Below are positions 54,167 to 63,488 of a stretch of 64,000 nucleotides of DNA, in pieces (the first letter of the stretch is position 1; each line of letters begins with the position of its first letter). A model generated the notes under the pieces. It was not told where the DNA came from. It did no database searches and saw only the letters and a program-made list of their open reading frames with translations. This DNA is from Bradyrhizobiaceae bacterium (GTDB lineage: Bacteria; Pseudomonadota; Alphaproteobacteria; Rhizobiales; Xanthobacteraceae): the NCBI GenBank assembly GCA_003963435.1, contig RXJC01000003.1, positions 124,001 to 188,000 on the forward strand, in the 5' to 3' direction. The position numbers were made by a program, and so were the translations under genes.

Positions 54167-54951
54167 ATGATTCTCCTGTTCGGTCTTGATGATGATCGCA
54201 AGCGATCAAACCAGATGTCTGAAGCGGAGACAATGCAGCGCGAACATCGGTCGGAGTAGTTGAGCGAGATCAATAATCGTCGTGTGGATGATGTAGTCGA
54301 TGCACAAATTGAAGGCGCGGAGACGCGACGCAAGAGACGATGTATTCTTACAGAGTTCGTTCAAATTCTTTTTCACTCAGCTCAGCATCGTTTGCGACGA
54401 ACGACGTGTCGATTCATTACGCCGATCTGAGCAAAAAGTTTTTCTTGGCGATTGGCTGCGCATCTGAGAGTGGTCAAGACCGTTCACAAAGCGGTCTGTC
54501 GGCATTGCGATCGGCCATCGATATTTCGAGGATAGGAAAGGCGCAATGGCCGCAACGCTGAATTGGATCATCGTACGCCCGCAGCGTGACGACGATCCGG
54601 ACCGCTGCACTCGCTCGCCCGGCAGCTCAAGATAAGCCCCGGACTGTCGGGCATACTCTGTCGTCGCAGCGGGGATAACACTCGCGCGACGACAGAGTTC
54701 GAGCATTAAGATGGTGCATGATGTGGCTAGTCGAAAATTGATCCATATTGGGCGCTGCCGAATCAACATCGTCGGTTCGCGTCACCAGCTCACGTTCCGG
54801 CAGCCGAGACATCCTGGATCCGTATGAGCCTCTCATCGACCATCTACTCCCGCGCCGATAGCACGCGCCGTATAGCGGAGGCGAGGGCGGGAATCGCTTC
54901 CAAACGTCCTGAGCGAATCCGCTTCGCAAAGGTTCGCTCACCGGAGGGAAG
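54167..54951. other. Long gene-free stretch
   Basis: About 785 bases without a convincing gene. It contains a FixK-like box at 54260-54273 belonging to the gene on its left. Other open frames (plus 54340-54561, minus 54377-54769 and 54627-54941) have no ribosome site or known product and may be relics, possibly of a stress protein. Confidence 0.4.
54260..54273. promoter_or_regulatory. FixK/FNR-type box TTGAGCGAGATCAA
   Basis: TTGA-N6-TCAA with one mismatch from the palindrome, centred about 100 bases upstream of the His-rich peptide gene (minus strand, start 54166), giving a leader of about 60 bases. Confidence 0.5.
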
Positions 54952-55590
54952 ATGATCGTTCACGCGACGACGCATAAGGTTGTCGCTATGGTGCTCGCCC
55001 GAGCCGAGCGCAGGTCGTTCGTTCCGTTGGTCGGGCTGACGGCATTTATCTCCGCGTTGTCGATGAGCGTGCCCGTGGAGTGGCTGGTCGTCGCTGCTTC
55101 ATTGGCCAACCGACGCAGATGGATGTTGATCGCTTCGATTGCCGCGATGGGAAGCGCGATCGCTTCGCTCGGCCTGTATCTCGCGTTTCACCACTTCGGC
55201 TGGAATCTCTTGCTCGCCCGTTTTCCGGACCTCGCAGGCTCGCAAGCCTGGCTACAAGCTACCGATTGGCTATCAAAATACGGTCTAATGGCGATATTCG
55301 GACTGATGGCTTTGCCGTTGCCTTTCCCCAAGTTGCCCATGCTTGCGGTAGCGGGGATCTATCGGCTGCCGATCGCGGACGTCTTCGTCGCTATCCTTGT
55401 CGGCAAGGTTATCAAATATTTGGTCTACGCGTATTTGGCTACGCGGTTCCCATTGGCGCTGCGCTTTTTCACCGAACACCGCTGGATCGCTGCCAGCCTG
55501 ACGGCGAGCCGCGAAGGGAGAACGCCGATCGTCTCTCCGTCGGTGCGCGGGGCCGGCAGCGAAAGAAGTGAGGAAGCTAGGATTGGCTGA
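54952..55590 (+). CDS. VTT/DedA-like membrane protein
   Basis: 212 residues with five to six hydrophobic segments: FISALSMSVPVEWLVVAASL, SAIASLGLYLAFHHFGWNLL, LMAIFGLMALPLPFPKLPML and VFVAILVGKVIKYLVYAYLA. The central F-x-P-x-P plus GKVIKY segment resembles VTT/DedA-type re-entrant loops, which move lipids. The ATG has GGAGGGAAG just upstream. The final 25 residues are basic and polar. It overlaps the opgC-like gene by 23 bases. Confidence 0.65.
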   Translation: MIVHATTHKVVAMVLARAERRSFVPLVGLTAFISALSMSVPVEWLVVAASLANRRRWMLIASIAAMGSAIASLGLYLAFHHFGWNLLLARFPDLAGSQAWLQATDWLSKYGLMAIFGLMALPLPFPKLPMLAVAGIYRLPIADVFVAILVGKVIKYLVYAYLATRFPLALRFFTEHRWIAASLTASREGRTPIVSPSVRGAGSERSEEARIG

Positions 55591-56821
55591 CGAAAAGACT
55601 GGAGGCTGGACGCTACAGATTGCCATCTTCATACAGGAGCGCTTCCGGGAGGCGACGACCCTAAGGTTCGGGCTGCCGAAACCGCAGAGAGATCTCCGAC
55701 TGGACCTGTTTCGGGGTCTCGCGAATTGGTTGATCTTCCTGGGCCACATTCCCGATTCGGTCCTGGCGTGGTTTACGACGCGAAACTACGGCTTCAGCGA
55801 CGGCGCCGATTTGTTCGTGCTGATCTCCGGCTACACCGCGACGTTCGTGTTCGGGAGGATCATGATGGAGCATGGCTTCGTGATAGGTGCGACCAGGCTC
55901 CTTCGTCGGGTGTGGCAGCTCTACGTCGCTCATCTCCTGCTGTTCTTCGTGTATCTGACGTCAGTGCACTATTTCGCGCACAAGTTCGATACGCCGCACT
56001 TGATGGACCAGTTCAATGTCAAACTGCTGATGGATTTCCCGGTCGAAACCCTCACGCAAGGCTTTATGCTGAAATTCAAGCCGCTCAACCTGGACGTCTT
56101 GCCACTCTATATCGTGCTGATGGCGGCATTCCCGATTGTGCTGTGGTTCATGCTCAGATGGCGCAACGCTGTTATGATCGGTTCGATCGCGCTGTACCTC
56201 GCTGCGCGTCACTACGACTGGAATTTTGCGTCTTATCCCTCGGGGGTCTGGTACTTCAACCCGCTCACATGGCAGTTGCTTTTCGTCGCCGGTGCGTGGC
56301 TTGCTCTTGGAGGAGCCGCCGCGTGCAGTGCCCTACTTCGGTCGCCCTTCATCCTGGCTCTGAGCGTCGCGTTTCTTCTGTTTGCCCTGATGGTCTCGCT
56401 GGCCGAGCGAATCCCGGAACTGCAACGTTACATTCCCGAGGTCGCCGCCGGAATGTTCATTCCAAACGACAAGACCAATCTTGCTCCCTACCGAGTCGCG
56501 CATTTGGCCAGCCTGGTATTCACCGGCATATCGCTGATTCCCGTCGATTGGCCCGGCCTTCAATGGCCCATCCTTCAGCCGCTGATCAGGTGCGGGCAGC
56601 AATCTCTGCCCGTGTTCTGCGTAGGGCTGTTCCTGTCCTTCATCGCCCATTTCGTTCTGGACTTCGGTTCGGAAGGCTTGTTGGCCCAGCTCCTGGTCGG
56701 AGGCGTGGGCCTGTGGATCCTGACGATGATTGCGTACTATCGAACCTGGTCAAAGCAGGTCGACAAGAGCTTGTCGTCCGGCCAAAGATCGAATTCATCG
56801 GGCGGCAATGTCGAATCGTGA
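55568..56821 (+). CDS. opgC: OpgC-family osmoregulated periplasmic glucan acyltransferase
   Basis: 417 residues from GTG 55568 (a TTG at 55583 is an alternative). Ten or so transmembrane helices with the OpgC start LRLDLFRGLANWLIFLGHIP and FSDGADLFVLISGYTATFVF, then LLRRVWQLYVAHLLLFFVYL. OpgC adds succinyl or similar groups to periplasmic glucans, changing their charge in response to osmolarity. It is co-oriented with the VTT/DedA-like gene and DUF1622 gene. In Bradyrhizobium and relatives, genes of this type appear in microaerobic clusters, which fits the FixK-like boxes nearby, although none precedes this operon directly. Confidence 0.82.
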   Translation: MRKLGLADEKTGGWTLQIAIFIQERFREATTLRFGLPKPQRDLRLDLFRGLANWLIFLGHIPDSVLAWFTTRNYGFSDGADLFVLISGYTATFVFGRIMMEHGFVIGATRLLRRVWQLYVAHLLLFFVYLTSVHYFAHKFDTPHLMDQFNVKLLMDFPVETLTQGFMLKFKPLNLDVLPLYIVLMAAFPIVLWFMLRWRNAVMIGSIALYLAARHYDWNFASYPSGVWYFNPLTWQLLFVAGAWLALGGAAACSALLRSPFILALSVAFLLFALMVSLAERIPELQRYIPEVAAGMFIPNDKTNLAPYRVAHLASLVFTGISLIPVDWPGLQWPILQPLIRCGQQSLPVFCVGLFLSFIAHFVLDFGSEGLLAQLLVGGVGLWILTMIAYYRTWSKQVDKSLSSGQRSNSSGGNVES

Positions 56822-56845
56822 CGTTCGGTTTGCTTTGAGGTCGGC

Positions 56846-57259
56846 ATGATAACTTCCGAGCGAATCTTCGCCGACCAGACGCAGGGCGCGATCCTGCACG
56901 GCCTTCATTGGACCGCATCCGCAATCGAACTGCTTGGAGTGCTGGTAATCGTGGGCGGCGTCGTGACTGCGACGGCGTTTGCGCTTCGCGAAATGGGGCA
57001 GGGAGCATTTGTCGATGCATTTCGGTCGTACCGGGCGAACCTTGGTCGAGGCATTTTGCTCGGGTTGGAGTTCCTGATCGCCGCAGATATCATCGGAATG
57101 GTCGCGATCGTACCGTCGTTCGATCGACTCGGAATTCTCGCGGTAATCATCGCGATCCGTACGTTCTTAAGCTTCTCCCTTCAGATCGAGATCGAAGGTC
57201 GGCTGCCTTGGCAGCGGCGCAAGCCAGCCGCCGATGAGGCGGATGGGGCGGAGCTCTAG
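56846..57259 (+). CDS. DUF1622 membrane protein
   Basis: 137 residues with three helices: IELLGVLVIVGGVVTATAFA, NLGRGILLGLEFLIAADIIG and LGILAVIIAIRTFLSFSLQI. LGLEFLIAADII and IRTFLSFSL are the conserved DUF1622 motifs. Function unknown. The ATG has GAGG six bases upstream. It is convergent with the DUF3141 gene, overlapping by four bases. Confidence 0.85.
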   Translation: MITSERIFADQTQGAILHGLHWTASAIELLGVLVIVGGVVTATAFALREMGQGAFVDAFRSYRANLGRGILLGLEFLIAADIIGMVAIVPSFDRLGILAVIIAIRTFLSFSLQIEIEGRLPWQRRKPAADEADGAEL

Positions 57260-58992
57260 GGCGACGATCCGGTGTCGCGGGAGGTTGGTATCCCATACAG
57301 GACCTGGAACATGCGCTCCAAAGAGGCGTCCCGATTCGATCGGGCCGTCTGGATCAGCGTGGTGACGAGATCGAAGAGGGTGCGCTCGCTCTTGAGGTAG
57401 GGATTGTCGTCTGAAAGGGGCGAGCGGTCGTCACGGATCGCCTTCGCAAGGCTTGGCAGGCCGTAAAGCCAAGGCGAAAAGGACGCCGAAAAGACATATC
57501 GACTCATCCGCATCGGGTGAAGCCATTTGGCGGTTTCCGCCAAGAAGGGATTGGAGCTCGCCCGAACGAGAGGGCTGAAGAAGGCGCTATAGATGCTTTC
57601 AGTCATCGCGGAGAAGTCCGCGATGCGCGCGAAGGCGGGATCCGGACGAGGAAACTTGAGATCTTCGACCTTCCGGGATTCGAACCGCACTGCAAAAGGT
57701 AGATTCGACAGGCTGTCCGAGGGGGCGCGATCCTCGATCTTCATTTCATACAGACCGGGCGCCAGGCCTTCGATGTCCGGAAGGCTGGCGAGAATGGCGC
57801 GATGTTCGCGTTGGGCCACTTTGCCGGAGACGAAGATCCCAAGATGACCCACGTGCGGATTCGTCAAATAGACGATACGTTGGCCGGCCTCGATCAAATC
57901 CCCAGTCGTCGGGTACACGATGGGAATCCAGCCGAGCGCCTGATGCGGCGGCGTGATGTTGTCGCCGTAGGACGCGAACACGATCAGCGGGTTCCGTATA
58001 CGGCGCAGATCGGCAACGCAATGCTCGCAGATGCGGAAGCGGCCGCCCTCGAGCTGGTTGCCTATGAAGAGGTTTTCGACGATCGCCAGAATCTCTTCCT
58101 TGCTCAGGAAGAAGAAGCTTCCCCACCAGCGTTCGAATTCGAGAAAGCGTTCGCTTTCTCGATCGATATGCGTGAACAGTTGGACGTATTTCTCCCACTG
58201 CGCCTCGGGCTTCAGGCTCTCGAAGTTCTGGGCAAGCCACGCGCCGTCGAACCTTCCATCGCTGAGATCGGCAACGAGGTGTGCGAGCCAGGCTCCGCCG
58301 TTGAATCCCGCTGCGAGCCGAATCGGATTCACGCCGGCTTCGCCCGACCAATATGAGAGCGGGGAGCCGTTGAGTACCGCGGGGCCGACGAGACCGCTGC
58401 AGTCCGCGGAAAGCAGGGTCACCGCCCAACCGGCCTGGCAATTTCCGTACAGTATTGGTGGTTGCCCCGGATGCCGGGTGCTCACCGCCTCGACGAAGCG
58501 CCGAAGTGCGTGCAAGACGTCGGCGAGAGTCTGGCCGCGACACGGCTGAGGGAAGAAGGATACGAAATAGACCGGATGGCCCTCCGCCAGCGCGATGCCG
58601 ACCTCGGAGTCCTGTTTGAATCCGCCGATGCCGGGTCCATGTCCTGCCCTCGGATCCAAGACCACCACAGGCGGTTTCGCCTCCGATCCGGTGTCCACAT
58701 TCTCATCGAGGATGCGAAGCAGCACGTAGTTGACGGGGCGTTCGAACTGGCGAGCGTCAACGATCGTCTCGAAGCGGAAGTCGAGCAGGGGCGGAGATCC
58801 TTGCCGTTCGTGTTCGATCAGGTTGTCCGCTCGTTGCCGAAGCGTGTCCCAGAACAGGATCGAGCGCTCTAGCAGATCTCGAGCGTATGCTTGCAGCGCA
58901 TCGCCGCCTTCCGGCGAGCGGGCTGGGCGCGTTGGATCGTCGCCGAGCAAGTCTTTGGGTGTTGCGAGCTGCGAGTTGGTGGCGGCGTGCAT
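57256..58992 (-). CDS. DUF3141 alpha/beta-hydrolase, PHA-synthase-like
   Basis: 578 residues. PILYGNCQAGWAVTLLSADC carries a lipase-box-like GNCQAG in which Cys replaces Ser, as in polyhydroxyalkanoate synthases. VVLDPRAGHGPGIGGFKQDS and VIFFVSFFPQPC-like YFVSFFPQPCRGQT are typical, and FASYGDNITPPHQALGWIP with NPHVGHLGIF gives the later Asp and His of the triad. Members of this family are often longer (over 700 residues), so a C-terminal domain may be absent here. Cytosolic; substrate unknown. The start ATG follows AGGA by eight bases. It is divergent from the Spy-like gene across a FixK-like box at 59134. Confidence 0.8.
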   Translation of the reverse strand: MHAATNSQLATPKDLLGDDPTRPARSPEGGDALQAYARDLLERSILFWDTLRQRADNLIEHERQGSPPLLDFRFETIVDARQFERPVNYVLLRILDENVDTGSEAKPPVVVLDPRAGHGPGIGGFKQDSEVGIALAEGHPVYFVSFFPQPCRGQTLADVLHALRRFVEAVSTRHPGQPPILYGNCQAGWAVTLLSADCSGLVGPAVLNGSPLSYWSGEAGVNPIRLAAGFNGGAWLAHLVADLSDGRFDGAWLAQNFESLKPEAQWEKYVQLFTHIDRESERFLEFERWWGSFFFLSKEEILAIVENLFIGNQLEGGRFRICEHCVADLRRIRNPLIVFASYGDNITPPHQALGWIPIVYPTTGDLIEAGQRIVYLTNPHVGHLGIFVSGKVAQREHRAILASLPDIEGLAPGLYEMKIEDRAPSDSLSNLPFAVRFESRKVEDLKFPRPDPAFARIADFSAMTESIYSAFFSPLVRASSNPFLAETAKWLHPMRMSRYVFSASFSPWLYGLPSLAKAIRDDRSPLSDDNPYLKSERTLFDLVTTLIQTARSNRDASLERMFQVLYGIPTSRDTGSSP

Positions 58993-59133
58993 CGACTGTT
59001 CCTGAAATCAGATCGCTTCGAAGGTTCGATGCTAATAGCGAAGTCGCTGTCGCGAGACGAGTGTAATTTTTTGACGGGTCGCGCGTCTATATTAGACAGT
59101 GCAGCGTAACACGCGAAGCTATCAACCGCGTTG

Positions 59134-59147
59134 TTGATCTACCTCAA
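59134..59147. promoter_or_regulatory. FixK/FNR-type box TTGATCTACCTCAA
   Basis: TTGAT-N4 with CTCAA at the second arm (one mismatch). It is centred 74 bases before the Spy-like gene (start 59215), the first gene of the electron-transfer operon. A start near 59182 would give a 33-base leader with the ribosome site GGAGGAG. Confidence 0.55.
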
Positions 59148-59214
59148 GATTAGTCGCACTCGAGTTGGTTAGGGAGGCGGTCGACATTTGTCTGACTGAA
59201 AGTTGGAGGAGATT

Positions 59215-59901
59215 ATGGTGACTGCGAAAAGGTTCATGGGGACTGCGGCGACGATCATCGTCATGAGTCTTGTTTCGGTTGGGCTGGCGTCGGCCGAAGT
59301 CGCTGCGAATGGACGTGAGCGGCTCGCGATGATGGACGACATGAAGATGAAGTCCGATTCGTCGAACCCTTCGAGCATGGGAAACATGTCCCAACCCGGC
59401 GCTGCGAGCGGCGGGTCGGCAGACGACAAGATGAAGATGCAGGGGCCAGGTCAGATGCCGGGCCAGCAGCAGGACTCCGGCATGATGCAGATGATGCAGA
59501 TGATGGAGCGAATGCACAATCGGATGTTGCCGTCCGGCAGCGGCATGGGAGCGGGTGTCTCGGCGAGCGGTCCCATGGACGTCACCGAGCGGCTGGAAGG
59601 TCGTATCTCTTTCCTCAAAACCGAGTTGCAGATCAACGACAAGCAATTGGCCGACTGGAATCTGTTGGCCGATGCGTTGCGTTCGAGTCGGCAACACCTG
59701 CTGGAGGCGCGAAAGCAGCTTGTCATGGACGACAACATGACGGGGCCCAACCGCATCGTTCGGTATGAGCAGCACCTGAACGAGCGTTTGGAGGCGATCA
59801 AATCGGCTCGCACCGCCTTCAGTCGGCTCTACGGATCGCTCAGTGACGGGCAAAAGCAGACGGCGGATTCCATCCTGCTGCCTTTGATCGCGACGTTCTG
59901 A
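59215..59901 (+). CDS. Spy/CpxP-like periplasmic protein with Met-rich linker
   Basis: 228 residues from ATG 59215 (GGAGGAG directly upstream). Signal peptide MGTAATIIVMSLVSVGLASA. Residues about 45-105 are a Met/Gln-rich stretch (MKMQGPGQMPGQQQDSGMMQ and MMQMMERMHNRM). The C-terminal part has DVTERLEGRISFLKTELQIN, LADWNLLADALRSSRQHLLE and FSRLYGSLSDGQKQTADSIL, which is the LTxxQ-type alpha-helical hairpin of Spy/CpxP chaperones. A Met-rich N-terminus suggests copper binding as well. It begins the operon of the reductase and the cytochromes, 33 bases before the next gene. Confidence 0.8.
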   Translation: MVTAKRFMGTAATIIVMSLVSVGLASAEVAANGRERLAMMDDMKMKSDSSNPSSMGNMSQPGAASGGSADDKMKMQGPGQMPGQQQDSGMMQMMQMMERMHNRMLPSGSGMGAGVSASGPMDVTERLEGRISFLKTELQINDKQLADWNLLADALRSSRQHLLEARKQLVMDDNMTGPNRIVRYEQHLNERLEAIKSARTAFSRLYGSLSDGQKQTADSILLPLIATF

Positions 59902-59934
59902 CGAAGGCATGCTTGAAAAACGACGATCGTATCG

Positions 59935-61974
59935 ATGCCCAAATTTGCCTCCCGACGTAGCGCTGCTTTGCGAGCGGTGATCCTTTGCGCTTCGCTTCTT
60001 GCGACGGCCGGGCTGGCGGCGTCGCCCTCACTCCCCGGGTTGGTCCCGGGGGATGCACGCCAACATGGCGAGCCTGCCGAGACACGTTCGGCATGGCGCT
60101 TGGCGGAAGGCGGGGATGGTCACTCCGCGCACCACCCGAATAGCTCCGATACGGGAAGCGCCGGTGCGCCTATGGCAAGCCCACCGTCGGGAGGCTCGGC
60201 GCCCGCAGCGGTGCCGAGCGAGTCGAATTCTGGCATGATGGGTATGATGGGCGAGATGATGGGACGCCCGCGTAAGGAATTCTATCCGTCGTTGATGGAA
60301 ATGCCCGCTCTTTCCGCCGAGCGCCGGCGCGAGCTCGAATCTCAGGCTCGCGCGCGGATCGGCGCCGAAATCGATGGCATGGCCAACGCGGAAATGGCGC
60401 TGCGGCACGCCCTCGCGTCAGGCAAGGCCATCGAAGCGGATCTTGCTTCGCGCCAAATTCGGGAGGCACTCAACCAGGTGCAGAGCGGCGTGATCGTGTT
60501 GCGCTCGCTCGAGGAAGGAAAGTCTCCGCAGCAGATCGCGCAGAACTGGTTCAAGAGCCAGATGAATCTTTCGCAATCGGAGCGCCCTTCCTCCGACGGA
60601 GTGCTGGGCGTTTCGTGGTTCCACGTCATCACGATGGGCCTGCTCGCGATCGTCTCGTTCGGCATGCTGGCCGTCTATGCCGTGCGCATGCGTCGGGCCA
60701 ACGCGCTTGTCGATCGGCTGACTCGGTCGCCGGTCGCCGCATCCGGATCGATGCCGGCACCCGTGATTCCGACGGCTGATGCGCCGAGAGCAAAGGCCAC
60801 GGTCGCTGCAGCCCCCGCAGCAGGCGCCGCCGCCCGGATCCAGGAGACCATTGCGCCGGCCGCGGCGACTTCAGCCGGCGGCGAGCCAACGAAGGGGAGA
60901 GGGCTCTGGAAAGGCAAATTGAAGGTCTGCGCCATCTTCAACGAGACGCCGAGTTCTAGGACCTTTCGGCTCCAGAATCCGCAAGGCGGCGCCATTCCCT
61001 TCGAATTCCTGCCGGGCCAGTTTCTGACCTACTCCGCACAGATCGACGCGAAGACCGTCAGACGATCCTACACGATCGCGTCCTCTGCGGCTCAGACGGC
61101 CTACGTGGAGACGACAATCAAGCGCGAAGATGGAGGCGTGTTCTCCGAGTACATGCACGACGAAATCAAGGAAGGCGATCTGTTGGACGTGATGGCGCCT
61201 TCCGGGGCCTTCACTTTCACCGGCAAGGAGGCAGACAGTGTCGTGCTTATCGGTGGAGGGGTCGGTATTACCCCATTGATGGCAGCGATTAGATATCTCT
61301 TCGATATTTCCTGGCCCGGGGAGGTCTATCTGGTCTACGGCGCGCAGACGACCGAGCAGTTCATCTTTCGTGACGAACTGGAGTATCTGCAACGCAGGAT
61401 GAACAACCTCCACGTTGCCGCCACCATGGCGCGGGCGGCAGGTACGACCTGGATGGGGAGCGAGGGCCAGATCACGGCCGAGTTTCTTGCGCGCTCGGTC
61501 CCCGATCTGTCCAAGCGGCGCGTCCATCTATGCGGCCCTCCTGGAATGATGCAGGCACTCAAGAAGACGCTCGTCGAACTTGGCGTACCGCCGGAGCAAG
61601 TCAAGTCGGAGGCGTTCGGACCCGCGCTCGGCGCCGTGCCGCCTCCGGGACGGACGGTTATCGAAAGTGGGGAGTCCGAGATCAAGGGCGGGACGCCTTC
61701 GATCGGCCCGGCGACGGCCTCCATCCGGTTTGCCAAGTCCGGCAAGGCAGCTCCGTTGCCTCCGGACAAGAGCGTGCTTGAAGTCGCCGAGTCCATCGGC
61801 GTCTCGATCGACTATTCCTGCCGTGCGGGCACCTGCGGTATCTGCAAGACCCACCTCATCGAAGGCAGCGTCACGATGGAAGTCCAGGACGCCCTTACCG
61901 AGGAGGACAAGGCGGGGGGGATGATACTGGCCTGCCAGGCGAAGTCGGTTGGGAATCTGGTCGTCGAGGCTTGA
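59935..61974 (+). CDS. Membrane flavin/2Fe-2S reductase with Met-rich periplasmic head
   Basis: 679 residues, a probable fusion. Residues about 1-230: signal peptide, then a His/Met-rich exported region (SGMMGMMGEMMGRPRKEFYP) and helical AIEADLASRQIREALNQVQS. One membrane helix follows (HVITMGLLAIVSFGMLAVYA, about 230-250), then a Pro/Ala linker. From about 330: a flavin-binding FNR domain with RSYTIASSA and VVLIGGGVGITPLMAAIRYL, NAD(P)-type YGAQTTEQFIFRDELEYLQR and LCGPPGMMQ. The C-terminus is a 2Fe-2S ferredoxin domain (SCRAGTCGICKTH with a later LACQAK). It likely takes electrons from NAD(P)H in the cytosol and passes them through the next two proteins to the periplasm. Confidence 0.85.
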   Translation: MPKFASRRSAALRAVILCASLLATAGLAASPSLPGLVPGDARQHGEPAETRSAWRLAEGGDGHSAHHPNSSDTGSAGAPMASPPSGGSAPAAVPSESNSGMMGMMGEMMGRPRKEFYPSLMEMPALSAERRRELESQARARIGAEIDGMANAEMALRHALASGKAIEADLASRQIREALNQVQSGVIVLRSLEEGKSPQQIAQNWFKSQMNLSQSERPSSDGVLGVSWFHVITMGLLAIVSFGMLAVYAVRMRRANALVDRLTRSPVAASGSMPAPVIPTADAPRAKATVAAAPAAGAAARIQETIAPAAATSAGGEPTKGRGLWKGKLKVCAIFNETPSSRTFRLQNPQGGAIPFEFLPGQFLTYSAQIDAKTVRRSYTIASSAAQTAYVETTIKREDGGVFSEYMHDEIKEGDLLDVMAPSGAFTFTGKEADSVVLIGGGVGITPLMAAIRYLFDISWPGEVYLVYGAQTTEQFIFRDELEYLQRRMNNLHVAATMARAAGTTWMGSEGQITAEFLARSVPDLSKRRVHLCGPPGMMQALKKTLVELGVPPEQVKSEAFGPALGAVPPPGRTVIESGESEIKGGTPSIGPATASIRFAKSGKAAPLPPDKSVLEVAESIGVSIDYSCRAGTCGICKTHLIEGSVTMEVQDALTEEDKAGGMILACQAKSVGNLVVEA

Positions 61975-61975
61975 G

Positions 61976-62683
61976 ATGGGCGGCAGGGAGCGATTGATCG
62001 TCGATATCGTCTTCGCGAGCCTCTTGCTGCTGGCTCCGGCGTTTCTTCTCCACTCCGATCCGAGATTTGCGGGAAGCCTGGCCGGCTTCGCTTTGGGAGC
62101 ATCAGCAGCCGGCTTGATGGTGCTCCTTCTCATCTACCCCCTTGCGAAGTACGTGCGCGGCTTCAAGCCTCTTCTCGGCCGTATCGTCTCCATGCGCACG
62201 CTGTTGGAATTTCACGTCTACGCCGGGATAGTCGCGGCCTTCCTCGCGCTCCTCCATACGGGACACAAGTTTCAAAGCCCGCTGGGAATCGCGCTCATCG
62301 TCAGCATGCTCGTCGTGGTCGTGACCGGCTTCGTGGGGCGGTACTACCTGCCGCAGACTGCCGCCGAGATCCGCGAACAACAATCCCGCCTCGCTACGCT
62401 ACGGGCCACCTACGATCGGACCGCGCTTGCCCTTGCGGAGAGTGAGATCGGTGATCCCGGCGTTGCGCCTCCGGCAAGCGCATCGGCTGTGCAGGAGGTC
62501 CCGATACTGCAGGTCGTCGAGGGCATTTCGGACATCGAATATTCGATCGGATCCCAGGAGGCCATCAAGAAGGTCTTCATGCAGTGGATCGGTGTTCACG
62601 TAATCGCTGCGATCGCGATGTACGCGATGCTGGCGCTGCATATTGCCGGAGAGGTCTACTACGGACTTCGGTGGCTCGCGTGA
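61976..62683 (+). CDS. b-type membrane electron-transfer protein
   Basis: 235 residues with five hydrophobic segments. Conserved His in LLEFHVYAGIVAAFLALLHT with GHKF, and in IGVHVIAAIAMYAMLALHIA with GEVYYG, form two pairs that could bind two b hemes, as in ferric-reductase-like membrane domains. A cytosolic loop (YYLPQTAAEIREQQSRLATL) lies between helices. The start is one base after the upstream stop. It overlaps the cytochrome c gene by four bases (GTGA). Inferred to link the reductase and the multiheme cytochrome. Confidence 0.75.
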   Translation: MGGRERLIVDIVFASLLLLAPAFLLHSDPRFAGSLAGFALGASAAGLMVLLLIYPLAKYVRGFKPLLGRIVSMRTLLEFHVYAGIVAAFLALLHTGHKFQSPLGIALIVSMLVVVVTGFVGRYYLPQTAAEIREQQSRLATLRATYDRTALALAESEIGDPGVAPPASASAVQEVPILQVVEGISDIEYSIGSQEAIKKVFMQWIGVHVIAAIAMYAMLALHIAGEVYYGLRWLA

Positions 62684-63456
62684 GCTTCAGAGCTATCGTC
62701 TACAGCGTGTGCATCACGCTCGCCGTCGCCGGCGTGGCAGCGGTATCCGCGGCGCTGTACAAAGGCGGGTCGTCGTCCGTTGTGGGGTGGAGGGATGCAG
62801 TAGTTCCCGGACCTCTCTCGGAAAAACACGCGTTCCTGGCCGACAAATGCGAAACTTGTCACACGCCGGTGAGGGGCGTCGAGACTTCCGCCTGCATCGC
62901 CTGCCATACGACGGCCGCTGCGGACCTGGGAAAGCAGGCGACGGCGTTCCACGCGACGAGCAAAGAGTGCCGAGGGTGTCATCTCGAACATGCGGGTGGC
63001 GCCCGTCCGACCAAGATGGATCACGCAATGCTCCTGCGGATCGGCGGCTTTTCCCGAGAGCGCGGCGCTTCGGCGAACTCGATCACCGGTCAGATGATCT
63101 CGGACCTTAAGGATTTCCTGAAAGTCCCGAAGTCTGACGAAGCGGAAAAGACCGATCTCGATTGTGCGAGTTGCCATAGCAACCGAGACCCACACCGCGG
63201 ATTGCTTGGACGCGAATGCGGCGGCTGCCACGCGCTGGCTTCGTGGAGTATTCCGCAGTTTCTCCATCCGTCTCCTACCTCCAAGGAATGTGCGCAATGC
63301 CATCAGGCTCCGCCAAGCCATTACATGCATCACTTCGTCATGATGGACCGATCGATCACGGGACAGGAACATGCCAGCGTCGAGCAATGCTTCCTTTGCC
63401 ACCGCACCGACTCGTTCAACGACATCAAAGGTGTTGGATGGTTCAAGCACCATTGA
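62680..63456 (+). CDS. Seven-heme cytochrome c, membrane anchored
   Basis: 258 residues from GTG 62680. An N-terminal hydrophobic segment (AIVYSVCITLAVAGVAAVSA) anchors or exports the protein. Seven CxxCH heme-attachment motifs follow: CETCH, CIACH, CRGCH, CASCH, CGGCH, CAQCH and CFLCH. The pattern is not a standard NapC or Nrf protein that I can name. It resembles the multiheme domains that shuttle electrons in the periplasm. The gene overlaps the b-type gene by four bases, so the three proteins are likely made together. End acceptor unknown; copper, iron or other metal ions are possible. Confidence 0.82.
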   Translation: MSFRAIVYSVCITLAVAGVAAVSAALYKGGSSSVVGWRDAVVPGPLSEKHAFLADKCETCHTPVRGVETSACIACHTTAAADLGKQATAFHATSKECRGCHLEHAGGARPTKMDHAMLLRIGGFSRERGASANSITGQMISDLKDFLKVPKSDEAEKTDLDCASCHSNRDPHRGLLGRECGGCHALASWSIPQFLHPSPTSKECAQCHQAPPSHYMHHFVMMDRSITGQEHASVEQCFLCHRTDSFNDIKGVGWFKHH

Positions 63457-63488
63457 TTCAAGTTGCCCGACGCCTTTCAAGCCGATTC

